From: Deltaproteobacteria bacterium
GTDB lineage: Bacteria; Desulfobacterota; Desulfobacteria; C00003060; C00003106
Length of the DNA: 7,639 bases
Direction of reading: 5' to 3'
Assembly (NCBI GenBank): GCA_019314005.1
Contig: JAFDAE010000098.1
Span: 1-7,639, forward strand
Below the pieces are notes generated by a model. It did not search any database and was not told the origin of the DNA. It saw nothing but the letters and a program-made list of their open reading frames with translations. Of this stretch, positions 6,151-7,639 are shown piece after piece. The translations under genes and the position numbers were made by a program. Numbering within the stretch: position 1 is the stretch's first letter; each line of letters opens with the position of its first letter.

Positions 6151-6218
6151 AGATAACAAGCTTCTTCACCAGATTCGGGCCAAAGAGCGGCCCTCACTGG
6201 TGAGAAGCAGCGTTATTT
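6151..6218 (+). other. attC3 integron recombination site
   Basis: R'' AGATAAC (6151-6157) and R' GTTATTT (6212-6218) flank GCTTCTTCACCAG (6160-6172), which pairs with CTGGTGAGAAGC (6197-6208) except for one extra T on the left. An inner stem GGGCC (6177-6181) / GGCCC (6189-6193) continues the hairpin. The site starts 51 bp after the ATPase stop codon, and cassette 3 opens at T6213. Confidence 0.85.
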
Positions 6219-7550
6219 CAAAGAGAGAGACCATGAAATGCCTTGGGCTCACAAAAGCGTCTAATTTTCGCAAAAGATGCACGAGGAAAACTTCGTTCCT
6301 GCTTTGTTGGCAACATGCCTGGCAGCCGTTTGCAGCAATTGTAGCAATTGTAGTAGTCTTATCCGCCGTAGCTGAATTTACCGGCTTTTCTCTTCGCGAT
6401 ATGTTATCAAAAACCCCTCTGGTACCAGACATCACCTGTACCATGGAATATCCGATCAAGGCTGAAGAGGATAAGGTTTTCCGCGATAAGCACAACCCAG
6501 ATATCATTATCAGTAACAATGGCCCCGTGTCCGCATTATCAGTTTCGGGGAATGTTAATGTCTATAAGTACAACTCCCAAAAGGATGCAATCACCCAATA
6601 CGCCTATCAAGTCATGAAAAACTTCGAACATGCCTTCTCTAAAGAGGAATTGAAGCCTTTCGAAGATCTGAGACACCCAACCATGGGGACGACCAGCGAA
6701 AACATCCTGGCCGTCTATATCATCGATGTGGTTTTCCATATCGGAACTGAAATGGAGCGGTTTGAACGGGAATTCCGTTTCTTTGTTGAACATAAAGAAA
6801 TCAGCGATGAAGCCCAGTTTAAAAAGGATAGCCGCTATGCGCACATCATGCAAAAACTGGGTGATGTCGATTTGTCCACTTGGACAGGAGGATTAAAGTT
6901 CAAAGCCACCGCTGCAGCCGAACATACGTGGTTTGCTGAGGTTGAAAATTGGTATGGTGCAAGAAAAGGCGAAGACGGCAAGGTCACAATCCTTGGACTC
7001 CCCAAGGGTCAAGGCCCCTCGAAACAGGCTGGGTATCCGTTCCTCGAATTGAAGCCTCATCCGTTCAAAGCCACTGGGCTCCACATCAAGGCTGAAATCG
7101 TTGATGACCATGTCGAAGTCAAAACGGCATTTGCCGTGACAAATACAGGAGATGCTGCTGCCTTGGTCACAGAAGACGGGTTCGAGATTGTTAAAACCAT
7201 TGAGCCAGGCCAGACAACGTATTATACCAAGACTGTTAACGTTGGCAGGATGCCGGGAAATGAGCAGCCACTGGAAAATGTAATCAAATCTATCGATGAA
7301 TCAGAGGTGGCATTCGAGATCCAGTTTAGCATCAATTACCGGCCTGCCAATGACAAGGAACAGTTCCTTAAGGTTACTGGGCATTATAACATTGGGAAAC
7401 ATAAAGTCACTGAGGTCGCAAAGGTGAAGAAGTCATGATCAAGCCAGACTTGATCGGTACTCACTAAAGAAAAAATAACCACGGTTTTCAGCGGATCGCG
7501 AGGACCATGCGCCCGCTGAAACCGGCCGAACCCCGCAGTAAGATGCAAAG
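6213..7550 (+). mobile_element. Integron gene cassette 3 (about 1338 bp)
   Basis: It opens at T6213 with TTATTT. With the preceding G this forms GTTATTT, an exact reverse complement of AAATAAC (7473-7479), the R'' core of attC4 at its far end. One gene fills it, starting 20 bp after the cassette boundary. The right boundary at G7550 rests on GTTAGGC (7550-7556) being the true R' core, which is less certain than the other boundaries. Confidence 0.7.
6233..7438 (+). CDS. Membrane-anchored protein of 401 aa, unknown function, probably beta-rich outer domain
   Basis: Not recognised. The N-terminus is basic (MKCLGLTKASNFRKRCTRKT) and is followed by one hydrophobic segment, about residues 31-50 (FAAIVAIVVVLSAVAEF), predicting N-in/C-out topology with about 350 residues outside the cytoplasm. 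The outer part contains strand-rich stretches typical of beta-sandwich folds: DIIISNNGPVSALSVSGNV near the start and VEVKTAFAVTNTGDAAALV towards the end. No catalytic motif is evident. The ATG at 6233 was chosen because AGAGAGA (6223-6229) is a good ribosome binding site; a GTG at 6200 would start inside attC3. It lies in a separate cassette from the SMC-like ATPase, so a functional link is not implied, although both could be transcribed from one upstream promoter. The stop is followed by a 7-bp-stem hairpin (7437-7455) without a U-tract. Confidence 0.82.
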   Translation: MKCLGLTKASNFRKRCTRKTSFLLCWQHAWQPFAAIVAIVVVLSAVAEFTGFSLRDMLSKTPLVPDITCTMEYPIKAEEDKVFRDKHNPDIIISNNGPVSALSVSGNVNVYKYNSQKDAITQYAYQVMKNFEHAFSKEELKPFEDLRHPTMGTTSENILAVYIIDVVFHIGTEMERFEREFRFFVEHKEISDEAQFKKDSRYAHIMQKLGDVDLSTWTGGLKFKATAAAEHTWFAEVENWYGARKGEDGKVTILGLPKGQGPSKQAGYPFLELKPHPFKATGLHIKAEIVDDHVEVKTAFAVTNTGDAAALVTEDGFEIVKTIEPGQTTYYTKTVNVGRMPGNEQPLENVIKSIDESEVAFEIQFSINYRPANDKEQFLKVTGHYNIGKHKVTEVAKVKKS

Positions 7551-7556
7551 TTAGGC
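7473..7556 (+). other. attC4, asymmetric integron recombination site
   Basis: R'' AAATAAC (7473-7479) matches the start of cassette 3 exactly. Two bases on, CGGTTTTCAGCGG (7482-7494) pairs with CCGCTGAAACCG (7513-7524) apart from one extra T. The nearest acceptable R' core is GTTAGGC at 7550-7556, which leaves 25 bases between the right arm and R' against two on the left. The hairpin and R'' are convincing; the R' assignment is tentative, and the site may be degenerate or carry an insertion. Confidence 0.6.
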
Positions 7557-7639
7557 GCAATTAGATTGGCATTTTCTGATAAAACATGACGGTAAGAAAT
7601 TATTTTTTAACAGTTTGAATTAAAATAAAAAATAATTCA
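7557..7639. other. AT-rich start of whatever follows attC4
   Basis: This is 83 bases of strongly AT-rich sequence, ending in runs of A and T. An ATG at about 7587 opens only a ten-codon frame. If GTTAGGC is a true core, this is the start of a fourth cassette; otherwise it is the flank beyond the array. No gene can be called. Confidence 0.4.

Larger units (their letters stand above)
3309..6212 (+). mobile_element. Integron gene cassette 2 (2904 bp, multi-gene, SMC-like ATPase)
   Basis: The cassette runs from T3309 (attC2) to G6212 (attC3). The G plus its first six bases, GTTATCG, pairs with the R'' core AGATAAC (6151-6157) at six of seven positions. At 2.9 kb it is several times longer than common resistance cassettes, which are usually under about 1.2 kb. 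It holds at least two and perhaps three consecutive ORFs on the + strand with no room for internal promoters between them, so it travels as a complete module. Confidence 0.8.

Noticed and set aside
7437..7455. GATCAAG/CTTGATC hairpin after the cassette 3 gene as a terminator
   Set aside because: The stem is only 7 bp with few GC pairs and no U-tract follows.

Overview
The window looks like part of a bacterial, probably proteobacterial, accessory region. Its right two thirds are an integron gene-cassette array. The evidence is four attC-like recombination sites in one orientation, each with an R'' core (RYYYAAC type), an imperfect hairpin with extra-helical bases, and an R' core (GTTRRRY type). 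The genes between them sit tightly against these sites, all on the + strand. No integron integrase and no clear attI are visible, so the platform lies outside the window (expected to the left) or the array is a detached piece. The four attC sites differ from one another, which suggests cassettes of mixed origin. No species can be named.

Left part (1-2187). Bases 1-114 are one end of an IS21-family element, with three 23-bp-spaced GTGGCCG repeats and a terminal CA. It abuts a decapitated 3' gene fragment (103-369). Fifteen bases later comes a 461-aa ATP-binding protein with an AlbA_2 (Schlafen-type) domain, a GHKL-type ATPase domain and a C-terminal winged helix (385-1770). About 400 bp without a convincing gene follow. 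This stretch holds two related palindromic clusters of CCGGCA/TGCCGG hexamers spaced 10 bp apart.

Cassette array (2188-7556). attC1 (2188-2258) closes an unresolved cassette. Cassette 1 (2253-3308) carries one AT-rich gene for a 324-aa uncharacterised protein. Cassette 2 (3309-6212) is unusually large at 2.9 kb. It carries a possible 38-codon leader ORF, a 60-aa small acidic/basic protein, and an SMC/Rad50-like ABC ATPase of about 825 aa with a C2H2-type zinc motif between its coiled coils. Cassette 3 (6213-7550) carries a protein with one membrane segment and a large, probably beta-rich, extracytoplasmic part. attC4 (7473-7556) is asymmetric, and about 80 bp of AT-rich sequence follow.

How they fit together. 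The first six bases of cassettes 1 and 3 are exactly complementary to the R'' core of the attC at their own far end, and cassette 2 differs at one position. This independently confirms the boundaries. The most interesting unit is cassette 2, a self-contained small-protein plus SMC-like-ATPase module resembling the ATPase core of anti-phage systems such as Lamassu, with no recognisable nuclease effector. The ATPase has no ATG, GTG or TTG codon upstream of its P-loop. The best start is an ATT overlapping the stop codon of the small ORF, so unusual initiation, frameshifting or a sequence error must be considered.
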